From: CAXCDZ01 sp963981525
Lineage (GTDB): Bacteria > Patescibacteriota > Microgenomatia > UBA1400 > UBA12108
DNA length: 16,211 nucleotides
Assembly: GCA_963981525.1 (NCBI GenBank)
Contig: CAXCDZ010000012.1
Coordinates: forward strand, 1 to 16,211
Reading direction: 5' to 3'
Each line of letters starts with the position of its first letter. Within the stretch, counting starts at the first letter, position 1. Below, piece by piece: positions 15,901 through 16,211 of this stretch. The position numbers and the translations under genes are program-made. The notes beneath the pieces are model-generated. The model worked only from the letters and a program-made list of their open reading frames with translations. It did no database searches and was not told the DNA's origin.

Positions 15901-16211
15901 TCACCTGATGTTCTGGGAGAGAGCACTAGCTCGTCACCGACTCCGAGTCCGTCCCCTGCCCTGCTGGCTAGTTTCACGCGCAAAAGTGAAGAGTCTCCTA
16001 GTCCGTCACCGATTGTGAGTATGAGCCCTGCACCTAGCCCAAGCAGCACTCCTACAGGAGATGTGCTGGGCGAGAGTGATGGTGATGAGAAAAGTAGTTA
16101 CTGGTGGTGGTTGTTTCTACTCCTGATACCAGGAGGATGGCTGTGGAAAAAACTAGTGAATCGGCTGAGATACATAGGTAACACTTTTGAGGTACCATAT
16201 GGGCCTCGAAA
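12931..16211 (+). CDS. Exported, membrane-anchored C39-like peptidase with Ig/FN3-like repeats (3' end outside window)
   Basis: One uninterrupted frame of 1093 codons, open at the right edge. Residues 1-27 are a signal peptide (LKIIKYSAYILLVFIFFVFF, cleavage likely after VHA27). Residues ~30-230 look like a beta-sandwich, lectin-like domain. Residues ~236-390 are a C39-like cysteine peptidase domain: YSQLDPIWA (Q240), WGCVTSSAAMVLKHF (C269), NSHFFPIYDEDGDDWLVSDP (H368, D384), giving the expected C/H/D set. Residues ~395-500 resemble a pre-peptidase-like beta domain (TGSYHVEIDNPGG). Residues ~528-985 hold several Ig/FN3-like domains with the repeated DxAGN motif (AVDEAGNIG, AYDNAGNVS). A Pro/Ser-rich linker lies between two DVLGES motifs (993-998, 1044-1049). 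An aromatic membrane helix starts at 1058 (WWWLFLLLIPGGWLW), followed by basic KKLVNRLR. It probably acts as a surface adhesin/protease. The first ~690 bp are AT-rich, the rest GC-rich. Confidence 0.85.
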   Translation, partial: MLKIIKYSAYILLVFIFFVFFNSHVHAYSEHFALPIDESVWSIENNSGLSSLDSWLHFQSVDTSNFPYIYNTSAFPVSVIEPNVIEFEIQFTKVGNFGNGFGIADIPAPPHTPVNSLNSLQNYSLFYIWQGLNSPYLHVVTSLCPIESPNCSGSQLIYSTTTTDLDSHHVKIVENSGYFTFTLDDGVFTFESSYTNRLPLYVWGGHPEVTTNTSSTWSEFKIDYILHNGALAVTFPHYSQLDPIWASDEYDHASTWASEGDREMEEWGCVTSSAAMVLKHFEVNHPDTNEITDPQNLNDWLTGQPDGYVRNGLVNWLAVTRYAHLSEMAGYSTQSLEDVREPYSETSVSGRLAEDPSLPVIVKNTNSHFFPIYDEDGDDWLVSDPLESASSEIAKTTSLVTSNILIPSHTDLSYMMWIIEPGDVLRLYDSAGNLLSTESVIETLGGTGGSGASVQLVYFQQPMTGSYHVEIDNPGGSTDPIEMYFYNQEGEIKQIEDELLAGEKKGWEIDFYKDDSTIVDLVEIDIMAPTTPTLVSPASGALVMANDLILDWIDVSDPSTPVTYNYKSSWTGGSYGPVSTGTNSEINASGIADGTYNWQVQACDSANNCSEWSDPWVVSIDGTAPAKVSGITIKDADGVELGCSGATNKRRVTIDWDDSTESDWNHYLFSTKDNEDFLTLTDSYLTRDIVDLDGEYKYRVKAVDEAGNIGEASEWCEVTLDRLSPSQPGKPATLPNPTNGLLQNWLWSESVDTGSGVNGYYNRVYNVLSGTYLADWLWLGKVLGTSTDLTDGEWQMVVKAEDLAKNESGMASSEVLLVDTVTPVLASKTSLPNTWYNTPQTVTFQYSDLHLLNTYTDPWCEINIESSSSYCYTTPLVSDTAGNCNNTQVFSESIGLDMTEPNVSMSEWGTRISGTASDSLSGVERVEIRLTKPGENESTATAVGTMNWSYTIEPAPVGNYQIYISAYDNAGNVSSEISKNFDINESDPPRSPDVLGESTSSSPTPSPSPALLASFTRKSEESPSPSPIVSMSPAPSPSSTPTGDVLGESDGDEKSSYWWWLFLLLIPGGWLWKKLVNRLRYIGNTFEVPYGPR

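Noticed and set aside
14046..16049. Several minus-strand open frames of 60-100 codons at the right end
   Set aside because: They lie opposite one continuous 1093-codon plus-strand frame with signal peptide, peptidase motifs and anchor. They are Ser/Leu-rich shadows.
1..16211. CRISPR arrays, tRNA or rRNA genes
   Set aside because: No regularly spaced repeats, cloverleaf-like segments or rRNA-like conserved stretches were found by eye. A covariance-model search would be needed to exclude small RNAs.

Overview
This 16.2 kb window looks like an accessory, defence-rich stretch of a bacterial chromosome joined to a cell-surface locus. I suspect an uncultured member of the Candidate Phyla Radiation (Patescibacteria), perhaps Microgenomates-like. 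The grounds are the giant exported protein with a Pro/Ser-rich tail, twin DVLGES motifs and a C-terminal membrane anchor, together with compact gene packing. This is pattern recognition, not proof. UGA is clearly used as stop (hsdM, abiEii and the small partner gene end in TGA), so the recoded-UGA lineages are unlikely.

Layout, left to right. (1) 1-53: the end of what looks like an IS3-family insertion sequence, which truncates a small unknown gene. (2) 4-4714, minus strand: a type I restriction-modification operon, hsdM - AlbA/Schlafen-type ATPase gene - hsdS - unknown gene. No hsdR is visible. (3) 4786-5353, minus: a Phd/YefM-RelE toxin-antitoxin pair. (4) 5377-6809: radC, a rhuM-family pseudogene with its middle deleted, and a 58-bp degenerate second copy of the radC promoter and first codons. 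(5) 6843-7052, plus: a 69-residue unknown gene. (6) 7058-9143, minus: a tightly overlapping cassette of a small DUF6922-like protein, an AbiEii-type nucleotidyltransferase and a DUF2130 coiled-coil protein with a nuclease-like core. (7) 9151-10695, minus: a Pif1-like helicase with a C-terminal WYL domain. (8) 10704-12901, minus: two overlapping family-4 glycosyltransferases. (9) 12931 to the right edge, plus: an exported, anchored C39-like peptidase-adhesin of at least 1093 residues, open at the window edge.

Two patterns cut across the genes. First, several transcription-unit leaders have a -10-like hexamer that ends 6-7 nt before the start codon (5353, 6054, 6843, 9143, 10695, 12931, and the radC relic at 6788), implying leaderless mRNAs. 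Genes inside operons instead use Shine-Dalgarno sites or overlapping start/stop codons. Second, base composition is strongly mosaic. Genes such as hsdM, radC, the helicase, the first glycosyltransferase and most of the surface protein are GC-richer (sample 60-base lines about 63%). The AlbA gene, the hsdS recognition domains, the second glycosyltransferase and the first ~230 codons of the surface protein are AT-rich (sample lines about 28-33%). The steps fall at gene or domain boundaries, which suggests cassette exchange.

Functionally, genes 2-7 form a defence/toxin-antitoxin island showing repeated insertion and decay. Genes 8-9 plausibly make and decorate the cell surface. The best candidate for an undescribed system is the DUF6922-like / AbiEii / DUF2130 cassette next to the Pif1-WYL helicase.
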